DNA from: Allobosea sp. BK604
GTDB lineage: Bacteria > Pseudomonadota > Alphaproteobacteria > Rhizobiales > Beijerinckiaceae
Direction: 5' to 3'
NCBI RefSeq assembly: GCF_004341515.1
Contig: NZ_SLZF01000001.1
Coordinates: 496,001-560,000 of the forward strand
Length of the DNA: 64,000 nucleotides
The notes under the pieces were generated by a model, which did not search any database, had not been told where the DNA came from, and saw only the letters and a program-made list of their open reading frames with translations. This document shows positions 1-8,303 of the stretch, one piece after another (within the stretch, counting starts at the first letter, position 1; every line of letters begins with the position of its first letter). The translations under genes were made by a program, and so were the position numbers.

Positions 1-1
1 G

Positions 2-196
2 ATCGGCCTGGTGACGCCGCCTGTGGGTCTGTGCCTTTACGTCGTTGCCGGGATCGCCAAGGTCTCGATCGCCGACCTCACCCGCGAGATCTGGCCCTAC
101 GTGCTGGCCCTGGTCGGCGTGCTCATGCTGATCACCTATATCCCGGCCATCTCGCTCTGGCTGCCCAACCTCCTTGGCTACGGAGTGGCGCGATGA
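2..196 (+). CDS. TRAP transporter large permease (DctM-type), C-terminal fragment
   Basis: Only the last 64 codons are inside the window; the gene enters from the left edge. The fragment opens with GLVTPPVG, a conserved C-terminal motif of DctM large permeases, also present as GLITPPVG and GLLTPPVG in the two complete TRAP large permeases here (11952-13235 and 27386-28666). A final hydrophobic helix follows. Its stop overlaps the start of the small-permease gene (ATGA). The order large-then-small is the reverse of the other two TRAP operons in the window. TRAP transporters import carboxylates with an ion gradient and a periplasmic binding protein; the binding protein is not visible. Confidence 0.9.
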   Translation: MGLVTPPVGLCLYVVAGIAKVSIADLTREIWPYVLALVGVLMLITYIPAISLWLPNLLGYGVAR

Positions 197-702
197 TCCT
201 CGACCTGCTCAGGGCTGCCGACCGCTTCGTTGCCCTCTTCTGCAAATATGTGGCGATCATCTGCTTCCTGGCGCTGTTCGTCCTGCTCGGCTCGGCCATT
301 ATCCTGCGCCTCGCGCCGCTCTTCACGATCCAGGGCTATGACGAGATCGTCGAACTGCTCTTCATCTGGATCGTGATGCTGACCTCGCTCGCGCTCTGGC
401 GGGAGGGCGCGCTCTATCGCGTCGTGATCTTCGAGGACCTGCTGGCGCCACAGGCACAGCGCGCGCTCGAGATCCTGATCAACCTCGCCATGCTCGCCTT
501 CGCACTCATCCTCGCCTTCTATGGCTGGGAATTCATGCAGCTGTCTGGCGAGACCACACCCTTCCTGCGGCTCGACAAGGGCTGGTGGTATGCCGCCATC
601 CCGCTCTGCGGGGCGCTGATGGCGCTCTACAGCCTCGTCTGGCTCTGGCGGGTGATCCGCGGCAAGTCCGGGCTGGAAACGACCGCGACGCTGATCGGCT
701 AG
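193..702 (+). CDS. TRAP transporter small permease (DctQ-type)
   Basis: A 169-residue inner-membrane protein with four hydrophobic segments, the expected size and topology of a TRAP DctQ subunit. The central stretch with VELLFIWIVML followed by LALWREGALYRV matches the usual pattern of a tryptophan-containing second helix followed by a charged loop. The start overlaps the stop of the large permease by four bases, so the two are translationally coupled. The TAG stop is formed by the first bases of a dispersed palindromic element that begins TAGAGCAT. The substrate is unknown, probably a dicarboxylate or sugar acid given the sugar-acid enzymes downstream. Confidence 0.88.
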   Translation: MILDLLRAADRFVALFCKYVAIICFLALFVLLGSAIILRLAPLFTIQGYDEIVELLFIWIVMLTSLALWREGALYRVVIFEDLLAPQAQRALEILINLAMLAFALILAFYGWEFMQLSGETTPFLRLDKGWWYAAIPLCGALMALYSLVWLWRVIRGKSGLETTATLIG

Positions 703-765
703 AGCATGGGCCCGAAAAGTGGATTGCGGTTTTTGGCAAATTCAGATGCTAAAACAAAGAGTTAT
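701..765. repeat. TAGAGCAT dispersed palindromic element, copy 1 (variant)
   Basis: It begins in the stop codon of the TRAP small permease. AGCAT at the left is mirrored by ATGCT about 45 bases later, then AAAACAAAG follows. The interior has CCGAAAAGTGG and CGGTTTTTGGC, unlike the other copies, which have CGAGCGAAGTGG and CGGTTCGCGTG. The framework and trailing AAAACAAAG are shared with the copies at 41484 and 63927. It fills most of the gap before the next gene. Confidence 0.65.
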
Positions 766-791
766 ATCGTCTGACTGAAGGATCGAAAGAC

Positions 792-1562
792 ATGGCACGT
801 CTGAGCGGCAAGACCGCGATCATCACCGGCGGCGCCGGCGGCATCGGCGCGGCGACGGGCGAAGTCTTCGCCTCGGAAGGCGCCAAGGTCGCGCTGGTCG
901 ATATCGATGCCGGCGCGCTGGCCGAAGTCGCCGCTTCCATCCGCAAGCAGGTTCCGAGCGCGCAGGTGCTGGAGATCGCGCGCGACGTCGGCAAGGAGCA
1001 ATCCGCTGCCGAGATCGTCAAGGAGACGCTGGATGCCTTCGGCAAGCTCGACGTGCTGGTCAACAATGCCGGCATCCGTTCCTACGAGCCGCTCGACGAG
1101 GCCAAGGCCGAAACCTGGCAGAAGATCCTCTCGGTCAACCTGCTGAGCTACGCATATCTCGCCCGCGAGGCGCTCCCCGCGCTCCGCCAGTCGGGCAAGG
1201 GCTCGATGGTCAATATCTCCTCGACCCATGCCTACAACCCGCGCGCCGGCATGGGGCAATATGACGTCGCCAAGGCCGGCATCATCTCGCTGACCAAGAC
1301 GCTCGCCTTCGAGGAGGCCGATCGCGGCGTGCGCGTCAACGCGGTCTGCCCCGGCCTGACGCTGACGCCGTTCCATGTCCGCCGCTTCGCCGCGACCGGC
1401 AAGACCGAGCATGACCTGCGCACCGAGAAGGTCGACCACAACATCCAGCGCCGCTGGGCCGATCCGAAGGAGGTCGCCTGGCCGATCCTCTGGCTCGCCT
1501 CGGACGAAGCTTCCTTCATGACCGCCTCGGTGATCATGGCCGATGGCGGCACGCGGGTCTGA
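792..1562 (+). CDS. SDR family NAD(P)-dependent oxidoreductase
   Basis: A 256-residue classical short-chain dehydrogenase. It has the TGGAGGIG cofactor motif at residues 12-19, an Asp at 37 after the second strand that suggests NAD preference, NNAG at 91-94, serines at 143-144 and the catalytic YxxxK at Tyr157/Lys161. The start has an AAGGA about 9 bases upstream. It lies 90 bp after a TRAP permease and near sugar-acid enzymes, so oxidation of a hydroxyl on an imported sugar acid or polyol is the likely role, but the substrate is not predictable. Convergent with the antiporter gene. Confidence 0.9.
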   Translation: MARLSGKTAIITGGAGGIGAATGEVFASEGAKVALVDIDAGALAEVAASIRKQVPSAQVLEIARDVGKEQSAAEIVKETLDAFGKLDVLVNNAGIRSYEPLDEAKAETWQKILSVNLLSYAYLAREALPALRQSGKGSMVNISSTHAYNPRAGMGQYDVAKAGIISLTKTLAFEEADRGVRVNAVCPGLTLTPFHVRRFAATGKTEHDLRTEKVDHNIQRRWADPKEVAWPILWLASDEASFMTASVIMADGGTRV

Positions 1563-1601
1563 GGCTGCGCTGGCAATGACGGGGCAAGTGACAGGTTGGC
1601 G

Positions 1602-3143
1602 TCAAGCCTCCTCGATCTCGACCCAGTCCGGCGGCGAGGCGGCGAGCTCGATCCAGTCGAGCTCCTCCTCGACCGCGTGGAAGACGTCGTCGTCGATCTC
1701 GCCATTGCGCCGCATCGCCGCGAGCTTGGCCCGTTTGGCGGCAATCCCGTCCCGGCGCAGGTCGTTGATCTCACCGACGGCGCGCGGGTGCAGTCCTTTC
1801 TCGACCGTGGCACGATCGGCCTGGTAAAGCGCGCGCAGGTTCTGCGCCGCGTCAGTCTCGTTGCCGGCGAGGTCGCCGATTGCAGCGTCGAGCAGCGCGA
1901 GCCGCGTCTTGGTCACGGATTCGTCGAAGGATTCGTCCAGCTCGAAATTCAGCAGCGTGATCAGCGGCCCGAGCGTCAATCCTTGCAGGATCAGCGTGCC
2001 CAGCACCACGGCGAGCGCGCAGAGCAGGATGAGATCGCGGCCGGGAAAGCCCATGGGCAGGGCCAGCGCCGCGGCGAGCGTCAAGACGCCACGCATGCCG
2101 CACCAGCCGACCAGGATGCCTTGCGCCAAGGTCGGCGGCGTCAGCGGCCCGACCAGCCGCGGCCAGTAATTCACCACCCTGTTGTAGCAGAGGACCCAGG
2201 CCAGCCGGACAACGATGGCGATCAACAGTACGAGGCCGGCGAAGCTCAGCGCCGGCCAGAGGTCGTCGAGATTGTGCCGGAGGACGATGGCACGCGCCTG
2301 CAGCCCCATCAGCAGGAAGGCAAGCACGTTGAGCAGGAAGACCACGGCCTCCCAGATCGCATAGGAATGAATCCGGTCATGCGGCGATTGCCGCTCCGGC
2401 CCATAGCGCGCCAGAGTCATGGCGAAGGCGACCATCGTCATGACCGCCGAGAGATGCAGGCGCTCGGCGATGATCCAGGTTCCGAAGCTGCCGACGAACT
2501 CGAACAACCTGCCGCCGAGCGTGCCGGCGAGGTACGGCGCGATGATCAGGTAGATGCCCGCGAGCAGGATGCCGAACGCGATACCGCCGGGGACCGCGAC
2601 GGCAATACCGAGCATCTGCACCGTCGAGGTCTCCGTCGAGGTCGCGGCCACGACCGCCGCACTGAAGATCAGCAGCGCGACCGCGTCGTTGAACAGGCTC
2701 TCGCCCTTGAGCACGGTCACGGTGCGGCGCGGCAGTGAGAAGCGGCCGAGCATCGCCGTCGCCGCCGCGGCGTCCGGCGGCGCGACGAGAGCGCCAAGCG
2801 CGATCGCAGCCGCGAGCGGCAGCCCGGCGATCGCCACCCCGGCCCAGGCGACGGCGGCGGTGGTCAGCACCACCGCGACCGCGGCGAGCGCGAAGAGAGG
2901 CAGCCAGAAGCGGCGCGCCTCGCGCGGCGCGAAATCATAGGCGGCGTCGAGCAGCGCCGGTGCGATGAACAGCGCCAGCGCAAGATGCGGATCGATGGCG
3001 ATATCCGGCGCCCAGGGCAGCGCCGCGACCAGCACGCCGGCTAGCGCCAGCATGGTCGGATAGGGGATGGCGAGCCGGCGCGAGACCTGGAGCAGCACGA
3101 TCGCCACCAGCACCAGGATCAATGTGTTCTCGAACAGGGCCAT
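1602..3143 (-). CDS. CPA1-family Na+(K+)/H+ antiporter
   Basis: A 513-residue integral membrane protein with about twelve hydrophobic helices over the first 400 residues and a hydrophilic cytoplasmic tail. The APPDAAAA motif after residue 110 corresponds to the ion-binding aspartate helix of YjcE/NhaP-type CPA1 exchangers. It would exchange protons for Na+ or K+ at the inner membrane for pH and ion homeostasis. It stands alone: convergent with the SDR on its 3' side and separated by about 115 bp from the next minus-strand gene end. Not obviously connected to the catabolic genes around it. Confidence 0.9.
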   Translation of the reverse strand: MALFENTLILVLVAIVLLQVSRRLAIPYPTMLALAGVLVAALPWAPDIAIDPHLALALFIAPALLDAAYDFAPREARRFWLPLFALAAVAVVLTTAAVAWAGVAIAGLPLAAAIALGALVAPPDAAAATAMLGRFSLPRRTVTVLKGESLFNDAVALLIFSAAVVAATSTETSTVQMLGIAVAVPGGIAFGILLAGIYLIIAPYLAGTLGGRLFEFVGSFGTWIIAERLHLSAVMTMVAFAMTLARYGPERQSPHDRIHSYAIWEAVVFLLNVLAFLLMGLQARAIVLRHNLDDLWPALSFAGLVLLIAIVVRLAWVLCYNRVVNYWPRLVGPLTPPTLAQGILVGWCGMRGVLTLAAALALPMGFPGRDLILLCALAVVLGTLILQGLTLGPLITLLNFELDESFDESVTKTRLALLDAAIGDLAGNETDAAQNLRALYQADRATVEKGLHPRAVGEINDLRRDGIAAKRAKLAAMRRNGEIDDDVFHAVEEELDWIELAASPPDWVEIEEA

Positions 3144-3259
3144 GGCCTGTGGCTCCGGCGTGAGGCTGCTTTTTCGCGTTAGCGATCAGCAGCCCACGGC
3201 GCAACAGGCCATCCTTGGGACAGGGTCAATTCTAGCAACAGCTAACGCGGCTTGCGGCG

Positions 3260-4027
3260 CTACAGCACTGCCAGCATGCCGCCATCGACATAGATGATCT
3301 GGCCGTTGACATAGTCGGAAGCCGGCGAGGCCAGGAAGACGGCTGCGCCGATCAGCTCCTCCGGCTTGCCCCAGCGCCTGGACGGCGTGCGGCCCTTCAC
3401 CCAGGCATCGAAATCGGGGTTGTCGATCAGCGCCTGGTTCATGTCGGTGATCATGTAGCCGGGGCCGATCGCATTGGCCTGGATGCCGCTCGCCGCCCAT
3501 TCCGCCGCCATGGCCTGGGTCAGCAGCTTGATGCCGCCCTTCGAGACGGTATAGGGCGCGACAGTGGCGCGGGCGAGCGCCGAGGTCAGCGAACCGATAT
3601 TGATGATCTTGCCGTAGCCACGGCCGATCATGCGCTTGGCCGCCTCGCGCCCGATGACGAAGGCGCTGGTCAGGTTGGTGTCGAGCACGCGCTGCCAGTC
3701 GGCCGTGTCGAGCTCGACCATCGGCTTGCGGAACTGGATTCCGGCATTGTTGACGAGGATGTCGACGGCGACGCCGGCCGAGTCCAACTCGTCGAACGCG
3801 CGCACGACATCGGCCTCCGAGGTCACGTTGAAGGCAACCGCATCGGCCTGATGTCCCGCGGCGCGGAACTCCTCGACGGCCGCCGCGACGCGCGTCGGGT
3901 CGGTCCCGTTGATCAGGACCTTGGCGCCGGCCTTGGCGAGACCCTCGGCCATGGCCCGGCCGAGGCCGCGCGAGGAGCCGGTGATCAGCGCGGTGCGGCC
4001 GGTGAGGTCGAAAAGCGGATTGGTCAT
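3260..4027 (-). CDS. SDR oxidoreductase, gluconate 5-dehydrogenase-like
   Basis: A 255-residue short-chain dehydrogenase: TGSSRGLG at residues 17-24, NNAG at 93-96, catalytic Tyr159 and Lys163. The C-terminal part, with IGPGY, TPSRRWGKPEEL and VNGQIIYVDGG, closely follows gluconate 5-dehydrogenase (IdnO), which interconverts gluconate and 5-ketogluconate. It lies 10 bp downstream of the enolase-superfamily gene on the same strand, so the two are probably co-transcribed. Pairing a sugar-acid dehydratase with a keto-reductase makes a sugar-acid pathway likely; the exact substrate is inferred only. Confidence 0.88.
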   Translation of the reverse strand: MTNPLFDLTGRTALITGSSRGLGRAMAEGLAKAGAKVLINGTDPTRVAAAVEEFRAAGHQADAVAFNVTSEADVVRAFDELDSAGVAVDILVNNAGIQFRKPMVELDTADWQRVLDTNLTSAFVIGREAAKRMIGRGYGKIINIGSLTSALARATVAPYTVSKGGIKLLTQAMAAEWAASGIQANAIGPGYMITDMNQALIDNPDFDAWVKGRTPSRRWGKPEELIGAAVFLASPASDYVNGQIIYVDGGMLAVL

Positions 4028-4037
4028 TGGCGAAACC

Positions 4038-5237
4038 TCACAGAGACGTGCGGCGGACCGTCAGGTCCGGGCGCTCGAAGACGGCGGGGAGCAGTTCGGT
4101 GCCAAGGCCCGGCCCTTCCATCGGAAAGACGAAGCCATCCTTCATCACCGGGATCTCGGTGACCAGTTCCTTGTACCAGCCGGTATAGAAGGCGCGCACC
4201 GATTCCTGGATCAGCGTATTGGGCTGGCTGAACGAGGCGTGGACGGCCGCAGCGAAGCCGACCGGGCCGATGCAGTCATGCGGCGCGAAGGGACGGTGAT
4301 AGGTCTCGGCCATCGAGGCGATCTTGCGCCCCTCGGTCAGGCCGCCGGTCCAGCACAGGTCGACCATCACGACATGCATCGCGTCGCGGTCGAGCATGTC
4401 CTTGTACGGAAAGCGCGAGCCCAGTGTCTCGCTGGCGCAGACCGAGACCGTGGTCGAGCGCGCATATTCCGCCAGCACCTGCGGCGAGGTCATCCGGATC
4501 GGATCCTCGTACCAGGTCGGGCTGTAGGGCTCGAGCGCCTTGGCGATCTTGATCGCGGTGGGCAGGTTCCAGAGCGAGTGGAACTCGACCATGATCTCGA
4601 TCTTGTCGCCGACTGCCTTGCGGATCTTCTCGAAGGGCTCGATCGCCTTCTTCATCTGCTCGGGCGTGATGTAGAGCCCCTGGTTCTCGATCGCCGGCGG
4701 GTCGAACGGCCAGATCTTCATCGCCGTGATGCCGCTTTCGAGCAGGCTCTCGGCCACCGCATCGGCCCGGTTCATGAAGCCGTCCAGGTCCTCATAGGGC
4801 CCGGTCGCCTCGCCGAGATTCCAGGTCGAGACCGGCTTGATATTGTGCGAGCGCACATATTTGTAGCCGGCACAGGTATTGTAGATGCGCTGCTTGTCGC
4901 GGCAGAGCCCGCCGAGCATCTGGTGCACCGGCTGGCCGCAGACCTTGCCGAACAGGTCCCAGAGCGCGATGTCGACCGCCGAGGTCGCCCGCGACTCGAC
5001 CCCGGTCGAGGCCTGCGCCATCGGCAGGTTGGTCATCTCGCGATGCAGCGCCTCGATATGCAGCGGGTTCTTGCCGAGCAGGCGCATCGCCAGCGTGTCA
5101 TGCAGATGCGATTCCACGGCGCCTGCGCCATAGAAGGTCTCGCCAAGGCCGATCACGCCGGCATCGGTGTGAACGCGCACCCAGAGCACATTGGCGAACT
5201 CCTCGGTTCGCAGCGTCTCGATCGCGGTGATCTTCAT
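4038..5237 (-). CDS. Mandelate racemase/muconate lactonizing family dehydratase (enolase superfamily)
   Basis: A 399-residue enzyme; the start at MKITAIET is preferred over an upstream in-frame ATG because the paralogue at 15662 begins MKITAVET. N-terminal capping domain, then a TIM barrel. Apparent active-site residues: Lys174 in MKIWPFD, metal ligands Glu218 (VEFH), Glu244 (YEDP) and Glu270 (SET), and an Asp293/His320 dyad (PHDCIGP). The pattern resembles the D-galactonate dehydratase side of the mandelate racemase subgroup, so dehydration of an aldonic or aldaric acid is expected. First gene of a two-gene unit with the IdnO-like SDR, divergent from a GntR regulator. Confidence 0.9.
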   Translation of the reverse strand: MKITAIETLRTEEFANVLWVRVHTDAGVIGLGETFYGAGAVESHLHDTLAMRLLGKNPLHIEALHREMTNLPMAQASTGVESRATSAVDIALWDLFGKVCGQPVHQMLGGLCRDKQRIYNTCAGYKYVRSHNIKPVSTWNLGEATGPYEDLDGFMNRADAVAESLLESGITAMKIWPFDPPAIENQGLYITPEQMKKAIEPFEKIRKAVGDKIEIMVEFHSLWNLPTAIKIAKALEPYSPTWYEDPIRMTSPQVLAEYARSTTVSVCASETLGSRFPYKDMLDRDAMHVVMVDLCWTGGLTEGRKIASMAETYHRPFAPHDCIGPVGFAAAVHASFSQPNTLIQESVRAFYTGWYKELVTEIPVMKDGFVFPMEGPGLGTELLPAVFERPDLTVRRTSL

Positions 5238-5374
5238 GCCTGCCTCCCTGGCGGCGCGCATCCTTCGTCAGCGGAGCTGAGGCTGTGGACGCTTCGGTTT
5301 TCTGTCATGCTGCCCCGATCGGCCGACAATCGCGGCCCGGACAGGGACGACCATAAGGGCGCTTGTAAAATATC

Positions 5375-5390
5375 ACAATACGATTATTGT
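5375..5390. promoter_or_regulatory. Inverted repeat, putative GntR operator
   Basis: ACAATA-CGAT-TATTGT, a perfect six-base inverted repeat with a four-base spacer in an AT-rich pocket of the divergent gap between the dehydratase (start 5237) and the GntR gene (start 5442). Position and symmetry suit a dimeric regulator controlling both directions. Function is inferred. Confidence 0.5.
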
Positions 5391-5441
5391 CCCGCCAAGA
5401 GCCGGGCCGGACAATGAGCCCAGCCGCAGAGGAAGCGTGAC

Positions 5442-6203
5442 ATGGCCAAAGGACGGAGCCAGCTTCAGCTGGTCGAGATCGGCGAAGCCGCTGCCCCCAA
5501 GCGCCGTAACCGGATCAATTTCTTCGAGCTCGCCTATCAGAAGCTCGAGGAGATGCTGGTGCGCTGCGAGCTTCGGCCGGGGCGCTACCTCACGATGCAG
5601 GACCTGCAGGACGCGACCGGTTTCGGCCGCACGCCGGTCCACCACGCCGTCAACCGGCTTGCCGCCGATACGCTGATCCGCATTCGCCCGCGTCACGGCC
5701 TGCAGATCGCACCGATCGACTTGGCCCGCGAACGCATGCTGCTGCGCCTGCGCCGTGACATCGAGCGCTTCGTCATCCAGCTCGCGGCCGAGCGCGCCAG
5801 CCAGTCGCATCGCAACCAGATGCTGCATATGGAGCGCCTGCTGCGCGAGAAGAAGGACAGGCTCACGCTCGCCGAGTTCAATGCGCTTGACCGTCAGATC
5901 GACCGCATGATCCTGGCCGCGGCGAGCGAGCCCTTCCTCGAGCATACGCTGCGGCCGCTGCACACGATCTTCCGGCGGATCGGCTTCATCCACCACAGCT
6001 TCACCTCGGGCGACGACAATCTCGACGGCACCACCGACTGCCATATCGCGGTGCTGAACGCCGTCGCCAATCGCCATGTCGATCGCGCCGTCGCGGCCTC
6101 CGACGCGCTCATCACCTTCGTCGACGGCATGTTCGAGACGATGGAGGCCCGGATCGACCCTGCTCTTTTGGATTGTAGCGTCGAGCCCCTGCTCGGCGCC
6201 TGA
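5442..6203 (+). CDS. GntR family transcriptional regulator (FCD-type)
   Basis: A 253-residue regulator. Residues about 25-85 form a winged helix-turn-helix (LRPGRYLTMQDLQDATGF, then a recognition helix with RTPVHHAVNRL). The rest is an all-helical ligand-binding domain of the FCD type, which usually binds a carboxylate effector with a metal ion. It is divergent from the dehydratase-SDR unit and 23 bp upstream of the 2-hydroxyacid dehydrogenase, so it probably regulates both sides; an inverted repeat lies in the shared promoter region. The effector is probably a sugar acid or keto acid from this pathway. Confidence 0.87.
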   Translation: MAKGRSQLQLVEIGEAAAPKRRNRINFFELAYQKLEEMLVRCELRPGRYLTMQDLQDATGFGRTPVHHAVNRLAADTLIRIRPRHGLQIAPIDLARERMLLRLRRDIERFVIQLAAERASQSHRNQMLHMERLLREKKDRLTLAEFNALDRQIDRMILAAASEPFLEHTLRPLHTIFRRIGFIHHSFTSGDDNLDGTTDCHIAVLNAVANRHVDRAVAASDALITFVDGMFETMEARIDPALLDCSVEPLLGA

Positions 6204-6226
6204 CCCGCGGAAAGTCTGCTGACATC

Positions 6227-7210
6227 ATGCGTATCGTATTCCACGGCGAGAACGCCGCCTCCTTCAGCCACGGCTTCGCCGAGCTGCTCGAAGCCCCGGC
6301 CGAGATCAGCGTCCTGCCGGACGTGCTCTCGGACGCTGGCCGCGCGACCTACGCGCAGGCCGATGTCATCGTCGCCACCAAGTTCGACGCCAGCCTGCCG
6401 GTGCCGGCCGGGCTGAAGCTATTCCACGTGCCCGGCGCCGGTTACGACGCGGTCGATCTCGCGGCGCTGCCGCCGGCCACCACGGTCTGCAACTGCTTCG
6501 GCCACGAGCAGGCCATCGCCGAATACGTGATGAGCGCCCTGCTCGCCCGCAACATCCCGCTCGCTGCCGCCGATGCCGACCTGCGCAAGGGCCAGTGGAC
6601 CTGGTGGGCGGGCGCGCCCGAGCGCGTCCATGGCGAGATCGCCGGCACGACGATCGGCCTGCTCGGCTTCGGACATATCGGCAAGGCGATCGCCGCTCGC
6701 GCGAAAGCCTTCGAGATGAAGGTCGTCGTTGCCAACCGCAGCAAGGTCGCGACCTCAGAACTGGTCGATCAAAGCTTCACGCTCGACCAGCTCGACGCGT
6801 TCTGGGGCTCGGCCGACGCCATCGTCGTCTCCGTGCCCTTCACCGACGAGACCAAGGGCATCGTCGGCGCCGACGCCTTCGCCGGGATGCGCAAGAACGC
6901 CGTGGTCATCAATGTCGGCCGCGGCCCGACCATCGACGAGGCCGCGCTCTACGACGCCCTGAAGCAGGACAAGATCGGCGGCGCCATCATCGACACCTGG
7001 TACCAGTATCCGGGGCCGGGCCGCGCCAATCCGCAGCCCTCCGCCCTGCCCTTCCACGAGCTGTCGAATCTGGTGATGACGCCGCACATGTCGGGCTGGA
7101 CCACGGGCACCATCCGCCGCCGCCAGCAGACCATCGCCGACAACGTCGGACGTCGTCTAAAAGGATTAGATTGCGTGAATGTTGTGCGTCAGGGCCGCAT
7201 CGCGCCTTGA
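6227..7210 (+). CDS. D-isomer-specific 2-hydroxyacid dehydrogenase family protein
   Basis: A 327-residue NAD(P)-dependent dehydrogenase. It has the Rossmann motif GLLGFGHIG near residue 145, an arginine in NVGRGP and the catalytic histidine in TPHMSGW. Family members reduce glyoxylate, hydroxypyruvate or other 2-keto acids to the D-hydroxy acids, or the reverse. It follows the GntR regulator by 23 bp and precedes an amino acid ABC importer by about 70 bp, so it may be read through into the transporter genes. Substrate unknown. Confidence 0.87.
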   Translation: MRIVFHGENAASFSHGFAELLEAPAEISVLPDVLSDAGRATYAQADVIVATKFDASLPVPAGLKLFHVPGAGYDAVDLAALPPATTVCNCFGHEQAIAEYVMSALLARNIPLAAADADLRKGQWTWWAGAPERVHGEIAGTTIGLLGFGHIGKAIAARAKAFEMKVVVANRSKVATSELVDQSFTLDQLDAFWGSADAIVVSVPFTDETKGIVGADAFAGMRKNAVVINVGRGPTIDEAALYDALKQDKIGGAIIDTWYQYPGPGRANPQPSALPFHELSNLVMTPHMSGWTTGTIRRRQQTIADNVGRRLKGLDCVNVVRQGRIAP

Positions 7211-7278
7211 CGCTCTCCAGAACCGGACGCACGAAGCCGGGCCATAATCAAGATGAGCCGGGAAACAAGGAACGACCC

Positions 7279-8085
7279 ATGAAACTGTTCAAGCATCTCA
7301 AGACCGCCGCGGCCGTTCTCGCGCTCGGCGGCAGCCTCATCGCCGGCGCCGGCCAGGCCTCGGCCCAGACGATCACCGACATCATCAAGCGCGGCTCGGT
7401 CCGCATCGGAGTGCTGATCGGCGCCCCGCCCTATGGCTCCGTCGACTCGCAGGGTAACGCCATCGGCTACGATGCCGACGTCATCGCGCTGATCGGCAAG
7501 TATCTCGGCGTCAAGGTCGACATGGTCCAGCTCACCCCGCCGGCCCGTATCCCGGCGCTGGAAGCCAACAAGGTCGACTTCCTCGTCGCCACGCTGGCCC
7601 CGACGCCCGAGCGCGCCAAGGCCGTGATGTTCTCGATCCCCTACAGCGCCTTCCAGACCGGCATCTACGCCAAGAAGAACGTCAACATCAAAACCTGGGA
7701 AGACCTCAAGGGTCGCAAGGTCGGCGTCAACCGCGGCTCAAGCGTCGAGCGCGAGTTCACCAACCGCGAGAAGGAGCTGAACCTCACCATCCTGCGCTTC
7801 GAGGACGACGCCACCACCATGCAGGCGCTGTTCTCCGGCCAGGTTGAGGCGATCGCCGGCCCGGACGCCCAGGCCAACGCCGCCATGAAGGCGCGCGGCG
7901 AGACCGAGACCGAACTCAAGTTCGTCTTCGGCATGCAGCCGAACTCGATGACCATGCGCAAGGACGCCTATGAGCTGCGCCAGTGGCTCAACAATTTCAT
8001 CTACTACGTCAAGCAGAACGGCGAGCTCGACGCGATCTCGCAGAAGTGGGTCGGCAGCCCGCTGCCGCAGCTGCCCACCTTCTGA
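7279..8085 (+). CDS. Polar amino acid ABC transporter, periplasmic binding protein (family 3)
   Basis: A 268-residue secreted protein. The start at MKLFKHLK is chosen because it gives a clean signal peptide (basic start, hydrophobic core, ASA cleavage near residue 30) and AAGGAACG lies just upstream. Typical family 3 segments include RGSVRIGVLIGAPPYG near the mature start and DLKGRKVGVNRGSS at the hinge. It would capture an amino acid or related small compound and deliver it to the permease pair encoded next. First gene of a four-gene importer; a hairpin follows in the 218-bp gap before the permeases. Confidence 0.92.
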   Translation: MKLFKHLKTAAAVLALGGSLIAGAGQASAQTITDIIKRGSVRIGVLIGAPPYGSVDSQGNAIGYDADVIALIGKYLGVKVDMVQLTPPARIPALEANKVDFLVATLAPTPERAKAVMFSIPYSAFQTGIYAKKNVNIKTWEDLKGRKVGVNRGSSVEREFTNREKELNLTILRFEDDATTMQALFSGQVEAIAGPDAQANAAMKARGETETELKFVFGMQPNSMTMRKDAYELRQWLNNFIYYVKQNGELDAISQKWVGSPLPQLPTF

Positions 8086-8101
8086 TCGCGTAGCCTGGAG
8101 A

Positions 8102-8123
8102 CCGGCGCGTTGCAGCGCGCCGG
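8102..8123 (+). terminator. Intercistronic hairpin after the binding-protein gene
   Basis: CCGGCGCG-TTGCAG-CGCGCCGG, an eight-base perfect GC stem starting 17 bases after the binding-protein stop. No T-run follows, so it is more likely an RNA-stabilising or partial-termination structure that raises binding-protein yield over permeases than a full terminator. Confidence 0.55.
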
Positions 8124-8303
8124 CCATCCTCGACCTCTCAGAGACCGTTTGAGATGTCGCCGGCGCGAGCTGGCTGGCGCGGCCGCTGAGAACCGGAGCC
8201 GAGCGTATTTCGGTACGCAAGCACTGGAAGCGCGGGCGGTCGCCTCAGACGGCCTCGCCAGCAAAACGTATCACGCGGTCCCTGAGGCCGAAGGAGCGCG
8301 CCA

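Noticed and set aside
6595..7278. Long N-terminal extension of the amino acid binding protein
   Set aside because: The frame runs out of phase through the hydroxyacid dehydrogenase; the start at 7279 gives a proper signal peptide and ribosome site.
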